From Pilasporangium apinafurcum (lineage: Eukaryota; Oomycota; Peronosporomycetes; Pythiales; Pythiaceae), in assembly GCA_001600495.1 (NCBI GenBank), contig BCKE01000012.1, positions 651,445 to 715,444 of the forward strand: DNA of 64,000 bases, read 5' to 3'. The notes under the pieces are model-generated. The model made no database searches, had not been told where the DNA came from, and saw only the letters and a program-made list of their open reading frames with translations. Positions 54,658 through 64,000 of the stretch are shown here, one piece after another; the first letter of the stretch is position 1; each line of letters opens with the position of its first letter. A program made the position numbers and the translations under genes.

Positions 54658-56448
54658 ATGTGGCACTCCGTGCACAATCATGGAACAAACAGAGCGCTGG
54701 ATTCGAACGATGGAGACATCGAAGAAGAAACCCCCTATGATCTCCAAGCGGTGGAAGAGAAACTGGCACGTATGCAACGCGAGCGACACGCCAGGCGCAC
54801 GCGTACAAACGCACCCAAAACAGCCCTTCATCCCCATGAAAAGAGCAATGCTCGTGCAGAGAAAAATACTGCTAACGGTCAGATTGCAGTGCCGGCAGCG
54901 GATTTTGAATTGAATGCAGCCGACGATTCTTGTGGTTCAGCGAGTGAAGAAAGTGATCAGGACGCAGGATCCATCTCCACAGATTCATGCAGCGACAATG
55001 ACGATGTGTCAAAGCATGGCAAGCGGCGATCGACTCGAAGGCAAATCCGACGTACACAACTTAAAGACAGCCTAGATTTGTCTATGTCCATGTCGATTGC
55101 CGATCTTGATTCATACCATGGCAAACAACAGCAGTCGAAGGTGAAGACAGCGCCATCTGACCGGAAGAAGCCTTCAAAGTCACTCTTCTCTGCACCACCA
55201 CCACTACGGGAGACGAGTAAACCCGTCAATGACCAACCGGATGTACACATGAGTAGCGGATTACAACACTTATCCAATAATGACGAGGAGTATTCACCAC
55301 CCACACTAGTCCAAAGGCGCAGACAACTTGAAAGAGAGGCGATTGCTGCAAAAGCAGTCACCGCTGGTTCAACTGTTATTCCATGTGTGGCTGACCAACC
55401 ACACCAGATGCCACCGCCACCAGTTCAGATGGCTGACTCACTACGCCAAACGCCATGCCCTTCAATCAATTCACTCAGTGCTACAAGCCAGATACGTCCA
55501 GAAATGCAGTATCATACTCATCAGCTAAAGTATCACACGCCAAAGCTGGGAACGACTGTCTTGCACCAAAGGCTGTCAAATATCGAGCATGAGTCATCGA
55601 TAGACCGTCAATGTCGGACGCATACAATAACAGCCACCTCGGAGCAGGCAGAGCCGACAAATACACGATTTGTGAAGTCTTTTGTGGAGCAAAAATCGCG
55701 GTTAATCCCACCAACGACAGTCGCTTTTGCACATTCTATGCTCAAGCCACGGCAAGACAGTAAAACAACAACAGCAGAGGTAGTTCCGATATCAAATCAA
55801 TGCCAAGATCGATGTGTACCCACACTATCCGAATACATTGAACATAACCGGTTCTCGTCAGTCAAAGTACTGTCAACGGAACCTCCCTGTTATTTATCAA
55901 CAGCTACGGAAACATCTTCATCTCAGGCACCACTATCGCAACAGCGTATCGCTGCAAAACACATTTCTCCACCAAAGCCTGAAGAAGTTGATGATCTCGA
56001 TACAGCAGCAGAAGACAAACTTCGGCAATCGCTTGAGAAACTAAACAGTCGTCTAACAAAATTAAGCGCAAAGCTACCAATGGAGAAGGAATGGACACCG
56101 CCAACAAATCATCAACAAACCCATTCCAATCGACCTAGGCAAGAGCAACCAAAGAAAGCGAGTTCACCTCCTGCGTCTGTGGATGATGATATTGAGGATG
56201 ACATTGACGAAAAAACACTTCGTGCGGCTTCCTATGGTGGCGGAACACACTGTAAACTTCGCCAGCCAACTCCAGTTTCTGCGCGGTCGTCTTCACTTAG
56301 GCGAGCGCAGATGTCAAACGGAGTTGTTAAAGCGCGAGTTCGAACTGGTGGTGTGCTGATGCAGGAAACGATTGAAAGCGCATCGCTGGATCGTGACGGC
56401 ACACACAAGGTAACAGTGAAGAAAAATTTGGCACACTTGCTATTTTAA
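54658..56448 (+). CDS. Unknown, largely disordered protein
   Basis: Single open frame of 596 aa; I do not recognise the family. Three parts can be seen: an N-terminal short helix (YDLQAVEEKLARMQRERHARR), a long low-complexity middle rich in Ser, Gln, Thr and His with acidic patches, and a C-terminal stretch that looks conserved in kind: a predicted coiled coil (EDKLRQSLEKLNSRLTKLSAK), acidic DDDIEDDIDEKTL and a final ordered-looking segment (VRTGGVLMQETIESASLD...VTVKKNLAHLLF). Opens with ATG at 54658, just after a pyrimidine-poor leader; no introns needed. Ends 94 bp from the convergent cyclophilin gene. Codon use does not stand out from neighbours. Confidence 0.7.
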   Translation: MWHSVHNHGTNRALDSNDGDIEEETPYDLQAVEEKLARMQRERHARRTRTNAPKTALHPHEKSNARAEKNTANGQIAVPAADFELNAADDSCGSASEESDQDAGSISTDSCSDNDDVSKHGKRRSTRRQIRRTQLKDSLDLSMSMSIADLDSYHGKQQQSKVKTAPSDRKKPSKSLFSAPPPLRETSKPVNDQPDVHMSSGLQHLSNNDEEYSPPTLVQRRRQLEREAIAAKAVTAGSTVIPCVADQPHQMPPPPVQMADSLRQTPCPSINSLSATSQIRPEMQYHTHQLKYHTPKLGTTVLHQRLSNIEHESSIDRQCRTHTITATSEQAEPTNTRFVKSFVEQKSRLIPPTTVAFAHSMLKPRQDSKTTTAEVVPISNQCQDRCVPTLSEYIEHNRFSSVKVLSTEPPCYLSTATETSSSQAPLSQQRIAAKHISPPKPEEVDDLDTAAEDKLRQSLEKLNSRLTKLSAKLPMEKEWTPPTNHQQTHSNRPRQEQPKKASSPPASVDDDIEDDIDEKTLRAASYGGGTHCKLRQPTPVSARSSSLRRAQMSNGVVKARVRTGGVLMQETIESASLDRDGTHKVTVKKNLAHLLF

Positions 56449-56541
56449 TACAGTAGATACAAAATGCTTTGCTTCATCACAGTCATCAGTCCTACCTTTT
56501 CACATAGACCTGACAAAAACGCATGTTCTGAATATTTTGAT

Positions 56542-58409
56542 TTACGTCGACAGCTCTCCACAATCTTCAATCACGACTTCGTTCGACAATCGTGGCTTGT
56601 GGTTTTTTGCTCTATCTACTTCCACATTTTGTATCATATCGACGACATCGAGTCCTTTAATCACCTCGCCAAAAACGACATGCTTCCCGTTTAAGTTCGT
56701 CAAAGCAGCTTTAGTCGTAATAAAGAACTACACACACAGTCGAAACACGAGCGATCAAGTCATGTGAAAGAGGATGACAGGTTTGAGGAATACAGCATGC
56801 GGCACAAACCTGTGAGCCATTCCGGTTCTTGCCATTGTTCGCCATTGATAACAGACCGACGTCATCGTGCAGGAGAAATTTTTCATCTTTGAATTTTCCC
56901 CACAAGTCACCATGTGGTGTCCCGCCGTAGATACTCAGACCACCTGTTCCATCCCCAGCAGTAAAATCTGCAGATACAACACAGGAGTATTTGAAAAATA
57001 GCAGTCGTAAGCATGACTGTCTCATCCAGATCACATAATCCAGCACGAAATAGAAACGAACCTCCGCCCTGAATCATAAAATCCTTAATAATGCGATGGA
57101 ACTTGGATCCTTTGAAGTGCAAAGGTTTGCTTGAAAGGGGACCAACACCCTATGCACGTAAGGTTAGCCAACTAGGACAAGCTCATGCTCACGCAATATT
57201 GATAAACACCAACCTTTTCACCAGTGCATAAGCATCGGAAATTCTCTGCCGCTAGAGGAACTTCATCGCTCAGTAGTCGCATTACAATCCGACCAGCGTG
57301 TTTGTCTCCAATGGAGATGTCCATAAACACAGTCGGATGGTGATCCTTCGTGATGAATTTGGCCTTCCGTGCTTCCAGGCTGGGTTGTGGTCCAGCGGCG
57401 ACATACTTCTCATGCAGCTTTGCAAACAGTTCTTCCTCTTTCCCTTTGTACGTTTCCAGTGTCCGATCGACTGTGTCTAGTTTCGACGGGTTATGCTTCG
57501 TGTAAAACTCCACCAGCCTCACCTTGTATGATGTCGATTCCTTCTCGTGTTTGTCTATCACAAAACATTGCTCATTATACCGCTTTATTTCTTCGTGATT
57601 CGCTTTAGGATCTCTCACTCACCACTTCCCGTTTTTGGAAATTCAGACCGTAAAGACTTGGTAGCCATCCAAGCATTATGAGACGCCTCACGAAAAGTAG
57701 TTGCTGACGTTGATGATTGCGACGCTGCTTGACTTGAGACTCTTCCCCCATCGATTTCTGCTATTGTCATCACTTTCTGCCCACCAACACTACCGTTTAT
57801 TGGTTGCTTTGGCTGCTCAATTCCTAATCCATACCCTTGACGAAGCAACTTCGTCGCCAGGCTCTCCTGTCCACTGTGACTCTGGTGATCATCTCGTCCC
57901 CTAGCTTTTTCAAACAGCAACTTACTGCTCTTTGTAGCACTCTCGATCACTTTTGCCTGCTCTAGCAATTCATGGTGCTGTTTCCGCCACGAATGCTTCG
58001 ACCGCTCTCGAAAATTCACCTTCCCAGACTCATTACTACTGGTACTTGCGCTTAAGCTGGCAAACTGTGCGCTATGCGATGCATTTGGACGACCTTTTTG
58101 TACTTCCAGTCCAAATTTCTCCAATTCACGCATGATCGGATCATCGCGCAATTGTTTGGCATCTTCCCATCGCTTTAATGACCGTTTCTTGAATGCTGTG
58201 GCCAATTCCACGTTTTCGGATGTGGAGTTTAAGTACTCTGTGCGGCTCGCACGCTGTGATTCGTCAGACACATTTGCGGCAGTCCACTACACAAATAATC
58301 GTACACCAAATTCAGTCATTTGAATCTAGAGAGAGAAAAGCGTATACACACATAAACAACGAACATCGAAGATGCGGATCGGCTTGACTACATGTGCATG
58401 TGCTGCCAT
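56542..58409 (-). CDS. Cyclophilin-type peptidyl-prolyl isomerase with long N-terminal extension
   Basis: Catalyses cis-trans isomerisation of prolyl bonds. Six exons: complement(56542..56727, 56810..56967, 57062..57149, 57214..57554, 57623..58286, 58365..58409), 493 aa. The PPIase domain fills residues about 308-493: [46 protein letters not shown] (catalytic Arg present), [16 protein letters not shown] and [11 protein letters not shown]. The Trp that normally precedes LDGKHVVFG and binds cyclosporin is Asn here, so low drug affinity is expected. The 300-residue N-terminal part is Ser/Gln/Lys-rich with no known domain. The first exon, only 15 codons, was placed from ATG context and frame and is the least certain piece. 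Confidence 0.88.
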
Positions 58410-58666
58410 CTTGTCTAGTCTGCTTTTCCTAACCAAAATCCAATACAATACCAGTACAATACCGGTATTCCACAACAACGGTTCCTTGCAGCGGTTCGAA
58501 AGCTGAACCGTGTAATGATTCGCTATAATTACTATTTTAAAATCATTATCATTGGCTAAAAATACTAAATGACAACCTCGAAGATTGAGTGGGTGGTGGA
58601 GCTCCGCTGGCTGAAAATGGGCTCAACCGCCTCCATTTCCTCATTTTCCTCGTAAACGTTGCAAAA
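58410..58666. promoter_or_regulatory. Short divergent promoter: cyclophilin (-) and uL13 (+)
   Basis: Only 257 bp separate the two start codons. TCATTTTCC at 58641-58649, 18 nt before the uL13 ATG, resembles an initiator with a very short leader, common for ribosomal protein genes. Confidence 0.4.
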
Positions 58667-60015
58667 ATGGTGTTTGAAAAGCCGATCGTTGTTGACTGCC
58701 GTGGCCACTTGTTGGGCCGTCTCGCCTCGTTGGTTGCCAAGGAGCTCCTCCAGGGCCAACATGTCGTCGCTGTGCGTTGCGAACAGCTCGAAATCTCCGG
58801 ATCGCGTACGTATTTATGCAGTGTATGAACTGAATGAAGGAGTGGATAGCATCAGCTTCAGTCCGCTTCCATTACGACAGCCACTCAGGAACGAGCAACA
58901 GTAGTTCATCAGGGAACAGCAGGGAATTTCGAATTTTCGACTGGGTTTGTTGTCTCCGCCATGATGTGATGCTGTGGAGCTCTGTATTATAATCCTGGTG
59001 GGGTTATTCATCGCTAGCTTGGGACTGCTGGTGGATGGGAAAAGGGAGCGGCTGATTGTCTGTTTGTATATATCCATGAATTTGCTTGTTTGTATTTGAA
59101 TGCGGAATGGTGTGGCATCTGCACGTTGGAAAAAGTGTGTGATTTTGCGTGTGTGAAGTGGGAATGGAGTTTCGATGGTGTGGCATTTTTTTTCCCCTTG
59201 CGTCTTTGTCTCTCCCTTCCCTGGGTGTGTGTTGGGATGGAAGTGTTCAAACACAAAAGAAGAAAAAAGAAACGCCCATCGGGCTTCCAAACAAAAACAA
59301 AACATGCAAAAGTCGCTGCGTGCAGACACCCTGCTTTTCCCTTTATACAGGGGGAAATGCAGTGGTGTGTCATGCCGTCTGCCATTTCATTTTTTTCTGT
59401 CTTCCCTTTATTTAATGGGAGTTAGACTAAGAGCAAACCTTGTGTGTTTCTCTTTGAAAAATGAAAAACAGACGTGCGCAACAAAGTCAAGTTCTTGCAG
59501 TTCTTGAACAAGCGAACGGCTACGAACCCCAAGAAGGGTCCCATTCACTACCGCTCGCCTGCCCGTATGTTGTGGCGCACCATCCGTGGTATGCTTCCAC
59601 ACAAGACCGCTCGCGGTGCTGCTGCCCTCCAACGCCTTAAGGTGGGTGATACTTTTCTTCAAATAAGGAATATGCGGTCTAGTAGATGATGCTTAACCAG
59701 AGCAAATTTTAGGTGTTCGAAGGTATCCCATCCCCATACGACAAGCAGAAGCGCATGGTCATCCCTGATGCTCTCCGTGTGCTCCGCTTGAAGGCCAACC
59801 GTCGTTACACCGTCCTTGGCAAGCTCGCCACGGAAGTTGGCTGGAAGCACGGCGAACTTGTCGCTCGTCTTGAAGCCAAGCGTGTCGTCAAGTCCGATGC
59901 CTACTACAAGAAGAAGCTTGCCCAGAAGAAGCGTGTTGTTGCTGCGGAAGCCAAGGTGTACTCGGAAAACTCCGAGCTCAAGCCTACCTTGGCCAAGTAT
60001 GGCCATGCTCTTTAA
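58667..60015 (+). CDS. RPL13A: Ribosomal protein uL13 (RPL13A / RPL16)
   Basis: Component of the large cytosolic ribosomal subunit. Three exons: 58667..58805, 59472..59641, 59713..60015; 203 aa, the normal eukaryotic length. Family sequence: [19 protein letters not shown] at the N terminus, [44 protein letters not shown] and [14 protein letters not shown]. Strong G/C3 codon bias fits high expression. The first intron is 666 nt, against about 70 nt for the second and most others here. It has no long conserved frame; I searched for box C/D-type snoRNA signals (RTGATGA with a downstream CTGA in stem context) and found no convincing set. Confidence 0.97.
58806..59471 (+). other. Unusually long first intron of uL13
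   Basis: 666 nt with GT donor (GTACGT) and AAACAG acceptor. Contains several T-rich and A-rich runs and open frames on both strands (59014-59385, 59175-59507) that look like chance. Confidence 0.7.
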
Positions 60016-60250
60016 GCGGCTACTTTTCTCGCTTTCGGTCGTGGCTTGCTATAGTAGTAATGTAGGCACGCAAATGCATCATTTCGTTTTACTAATAATG
60101 TGAAATGAACATGAGGAAAATCCAATTGATTCAAAAACAAACAAAATACTGTCGCTTATATCTCAATCCAGTAACTTGTCGATTTATTTGTTTTGACGTG
60201 GGGATATGCTTCTACACATTTATACATACATCATTGATTGAGAAAGGTGT

Positions 60251-63101
60251 CTAAAGGCCATCGAAGGCGCTAAACTTGTCTTGTGGGTTGCTATTCTGTT
60301 GGTATGGATCATATCCTCCCGCCTGAATTTGCAGCATTTGACCGGGACCTGCCAATCCACTACCCATGCCGCCGCCCATCGCCATACCTCCATTGCTGTT
60401 GAAGCCGCTCATGTATGACTGTTGCTGAGGTTGTTGCTGTTGTAAGCCGTACGGTGTCATCTGCATCATATTGGGGTTGTTAAACTGATTGCCCATCATG
60501 CCTGCGTTCTGGTTGTAGTTCATCGTCGATTGCTGTGGTTGTTGGTAGCCCATGCCAGTGTTCCCAGAAAAGGACATGCTGTTCTGGTTCGAGTACGCTT
60601 GTGAGCCAGCTCCACCCATATTCATGCCACTAAACATGCTGCTGCTGGTATTTCCTGGATTCGATATTGGTACTGTACTTGGTAATGCTGTGAGAAGATT
60701 TCCAGTGTCCAAGATCCCACCACCCGATGAACTCGAAGCCTAAATCATGCAGCGAACGATATTAGCACCAGCAACTATCATTAAATATATGTTTGTTATG
60801 ATGCTCCTTTACCTGAGCAGATGGAATATCGAGCAAGTCAGCATTTCCCCCATCATTCCTGTCCCCAGATCGACGCGTCCGACTGCTTTTCTTCGCAGCT
60901 CGTCGTCGTGTTGAAAACGTCTCCGATCGATCCGAAGGTGCCGAGTCCCGTGAAGAAGACGATTCACTGCGACGTTCAAATCCAGCAGTACTCTGTGTTC
61001 GTCGTGAGCCGAGGTAGAATGGATTGTCCGAGTTTGGCTCGGCATTGTTGGACGAAGACGATTCAGAACCCCTTCGTTCCGGTACGTATTCTTCCGAAAG
61101 CATTTGGTTGACAGCCGTGACACCTGATTCTCGATCGCGTGAAGCCTCGGCTGCTTTCACAGCATGTGTCAGCCCAGAGGTAGCAGTGATGCTCGTCGAG
61201 ACACTATTCACTGATTGCTCCGCCGTGAACGTCTTGTCGCGCTCCTGAATCACAGCCTTCAGCATATCCTGCATTTTCTCACAGACGACATCAAATTGCG
61301 CATTATTCAACGTCGATTCCCAGAGCAACGGCGCCACTGCGGGGATGATGAGCTTGGCGATGAATTCCGGGCCTAAGTGCTTGCCCAGATTGTCATAACA
61401 CCCCAAAATGCACATACACACTGCGGGGGTCTTGTCAGTCTGCAGCGTCTGCGCCAATGTGGGCAGAACACTCTCGACAAGGAGATCCTTGTCAAACACA
61501 TGGAACGATTTCGCCAGCCAGAGTAGCGCATTAACACGCACCGATGCTTGTGGAGGTTGCAAAATCAGTTTGTTCACACGTGGTAGGATCACTTGTTTTA
61601 GGATACGATACTCAAATAAACTCGCTTGATCGACGATCTTGTTTAGTACCGTATCCAAGATTTCCGGGACAGTACTATCCAATGCCCGGCAGAGCATTGG
61701 CACGATGTGGTCACGAATGTAGCCATCTTCGGCTTTCGGGATCAGAGTCTCCAGCTCCGACACAAACATAAGCATGCATTGCACTGGCTCAGTAATGTTA
61801 AGCAACGGAATCATCATCGGCCCAATCGCGTATGAGAATGTGTGTTTGTCGACCTTGGCAACAATCTTGAGCAGCGGCGTGATCACAAACGGTGCAACGG
61901 CTTTGTTGATTACGACCGCCTGGAGTCCAGGGAGGACCATATCACGCAACGTGCGCGTAGAAAAACCGTCGATTTCTTCTGGAAGCGTCGTCAAGAACTT
62001 GGCCTGCGACGCTGGGTCTTGTTCCACGAGACTCTGTAGCGTACGCAGTGTCTTAATCGGTCCCGAGTCGAAGAATTGTGACGCCAAAAACATACGCGCT
62101 TCCGGTCGTTGCGTAGGTTGTAGCGACAACAATGAGCGGATGGTATTTTGCAACGAGACGGGTACAGTCGGAGGGAACGAAATTGGATGCAGTGATTGCA
62201 CCTTATAGCCATGTGTCATTTTGTTGCCGTCATGCACGTCCAATACAGGATTGCGCCCACCATCGGCGCGTGGGGGCACAAAGAGCTCATACACCAAGAG
62301 TCCAAGCGAAAACATATCGGCGCTGCTATTGAATAAACGTGGTTCAGTGACGATCTCAGGCGCACAGTACTCGAGCAGGGGCTCCCAACTGCCTTCCCAC
62401 ATCCCCGTTGTCGGATTCTTTGTGCCAGTAGACGAATCAATCGAGTAATACTCACTGCGAGAAGTTTGCCCTGGCTCCACAACGCGACAGAAACCCATAC
62501 CACCAAGCTTCCACTCGCCCTTGGGAGTGATGAAGATACTCTGTGGACTGATACCGAGATGCACGCGTCTACCTTCACGATGCAAGAAACTGAGCGCCTC
62601 ACCAATGTGCATCAACCCACAAGCGACTTCGAACTCGGTCAGTCCAATCTCGAGCACTTCTGGGGTGACATTGCTGACATTCGTGAAATTTTTGTTCGCG
62701 TTTGCCAATGAGCACGTCACGCGCTCCGTCACAAAGCTCAACGTGCGGCGTGTTTCTTCAAAAACTTCTTCAACTTTCAGCACATGCGGGTGTCGCAGCA
62801 CACGCAGTGTCTTCATGTCATGACGAAGGACATCCAAAACCCGTTCTTGTGTCTCCTTACGCTTCAGTTTCTTCAAATCGTCCTTGTCAAACACAAAGAT
62901 GCTCACTTCCATGTTGTTCTTCTTCGAGACTCCAGGGAAGATCTTCCATGAAAGTTCATGGCCACCGGACGCAGTCGAGTCTTTCGGTGTTTCGTAGTGT
63001 TTCGTGAATTCCTCCCCTAGGACGCCCTGCATTGCCCCCGAGACCCCCGAGACGGCGCCCGAGACAGCGGTCTGCATGGCACTGGAGAAGCGATTCAGCA
63101 T
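60251..63101 (-). CDS. SCYL2: SCYL2-like (CVAK104) pseudokinase with HEAT repeats
   Basis: Two exons, complement(60251..60739, 60813..63101), 925 aa. SCY1-like proteins act in clathrin-linked traffic between Golgi and endosomes. Residues about 40-340 keep the protein-kinase fold but lack catalytic signatures: no VAIK lysine at the usual place (VSIFVFDKDD), HLGISPQS in place of HRD, and LGGMGF in place of DFG, which is the state known for this family. HEAT-like helical repeats follow (about 360-620; PQASVRVNALLWLAKS, ESVLPTLAQTLQTD), then a Ser-rich disordered region and a Gly/Met/Asn/Gln-rich C-terminal tail from the second exon ending NPQDKFSAFDGL. The tail's D-x-F-type ends suit adaptor binding. 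Length fits SCYL2. Confidence 0.92.
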
Positions 63102-63898
63102 GGTGATCGATTGCTTCTCCCCTGTCTTCTACGTTCTTTAGCGTTAACTGACGTCACGAATGAATGGGAGAAATAGAGAGGGGAGTGACGGAATGAGCGG
63201 CGGTGGTATGCGGACTTCCTCACTTTTTTCTGAGCTTCTCGTTGGTGATGAGAATGTGGGCAACCAAAAAGTGACCGAAGCCACTCTAAAAAACCTCAAA
63301 ACCTATACAAGTGCAGGTTACCATGTAACTACCGCAAGACTTTACCTAATTAATACAGTATTACTCCTAGTTACCTAATTTTTTCATTATTTTTTATAAG
63401 AAATGGGTAAAATTGAGAGGTTAAAGCTTGCAAGTATATGCAATATCAGCAATTACAGCAACTAGAAAGTCATTTTGCCAAAGTTCCCATCATTTACCAA
63501 CGTTAGAGAGATATATGATATACACCCTCTTTACTAACTGACACTAGATACACGTACGAGGAAGCATATGAAGAGGAAAGAGATTTGCTCTTTTGGAGGA
63601 AACTTAGGAACTCAATTATCACATTTAAGAAAGCTATGTAGAAAGTAAAAGAATGAGTGACTGATGTTCGAGTGTCCAATTCAAACAGAACCGTAAGCAA
63701 TGAACTATCGCACGTAGCAGAAGTTCGCATCCTACACACAGTAAGAAACCGTACTTTATCAAACCCGTTCGGGTTTATCCCGTTTTTAGACCTGCTGGGT
63801 ATGAGATATAATGGATNTCCATTACATACCAACTGTAGCAACCAAAAACCTCAGCGCACGATCGGACGCCAAACTTCAACATTCTCCGATTTGCCACG
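63102..63898. other. Divergent intergenic region with an unresolved base
   Basis: Lies between SCYL2 (-) and the last gene (+). CCCATTCATTCGTGACG (minus strand, around 63155-63171) may serve as initiator region of SCYL2. An N at 63817 sits in the middle of a palindrome-like stretch (see findings). A minus-strand frame at 63503-63841 has no family traits. Confidence 0.45.
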
Positions 63899-64000
63899 AT
63901 GAAGCGAAGAGGTCGTCCACCAGATTTCGATGAGGAAGACTCTCACGATGACTTTGAAGACGTAGGGCTTCAAATTGGCACACCACGCTCGCGTTCCAGA
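63899..64000 (+). CDS. Start of an unidentified gene (first 34 codons)
   Basis: ATG at 63899 opens a frame that runs off the right edge: MKRRGRPPDFDEEDSHDDFE..., ending in an Arg/Ser stretch. The beginning recalls an AT-hook-like KRRGRPP followed by acidic residues, so a nuclear protein is possible. Too short to identify; the upstream frame is open too, so an earlier start or an exon boundary cannot be excluded. Confidence 0.5.
   Translation, partial: MKRRGRPPDFDEEDSHDDFEDVGLQIGTPRSRSR

Noticed and set aside
54448-54837. 129-codon minus-strand frame before the disordered-protein gene
   Set aside because: It overlaps the start of the better plus-strand frame and shows no domain.
58441-58520. 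Possible tRNA-like GGTTCGAA box near 58490
   Set aside because: No matching acceptor, D or anticodon stems could be formed.
1-64000. CRISPR arrays, bacterial operons or horizontally acquired gene islands
   Set aside because: No regularly spaced direct repeats; genes are intron-bearing, individually spaced and of eukaryotic families.

Overview
The window is nuclear DNA of an oomycete (Peronosporomycetes). Signs for this: many short GT-AG introns (about 60-105 nt); a 16-base match to the oomycete core promoter (Inr plus flanking region) upstream of the first gene; a gene start for an AA17-type LPMO; and oomycete-typical proteins (M96-like, FYVE plus GAF). A/T-rich spacers, modest GC and many introns per gene would suit an Albugo-like or downy-mildew-like genome, but the species call is a guess. 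I found no organelle, plasmid or bacterial sequence, no CRISPR array and no convincing tRNA or rRNA.

Layout. 1-126: start of a secreted LPMO (-). 2448-5065: splicing factor U2AF large subunit (+). 5847-15157: three minus-strand genes: a 1,331-aa LRR/IQ/WW/B-box protein, an RCC1-repeat protein and a zinc-finger methyltransferase. 15662-21485: glucose-6-phosphate isomerase and a bubblegum-type acyl-CoA synthetase (+). 21706-26600: divergent pair, an FtsJ-type methyltransferase (-) and a polytopic lipase (+). 26625-30607: divergent pair, a ZSWIM2-like ubiquitin ligase (-) and Derlin (+). 30831-39782 (all -): a protein with repeated basic phosphosite-like modules, a PKA-like kinase, a GH47 mannosidase and an M96-like protein. 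40048-45316: two tandem 4-coumarate-CoA-ligase-like genes (-). 46220-50965: convergent dihydroxyacid dehydratase (+) and FYVE/GAF protein (-). 52031-53577: an apparently intact Tc1 transposon. 54658-63101: unknown disordered protein (+), cyclophilin (-), ribosomal protein uL13 (+) and SCYL2 pseudokinase (-). 63899-64000: start of a further gene (+).

Most genes are housekeeping. Functional threads are ER quality control (Derlin, GH47 mannosidase, possibly the ubiquitin ligase), fatty/aromatic acid activation (three AMP-forming ligases), RNA processing (U2AF, methyltransferases) and signalling (PKA-like kinase next to a protein built of PKA-like motifs). Exon joins were worked out by hand from splice consensus plus reading-frame and protein-family continuity. 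No convincing new multi-gene system was found; the best candidates for novelty are single proteins with unusual architecture.
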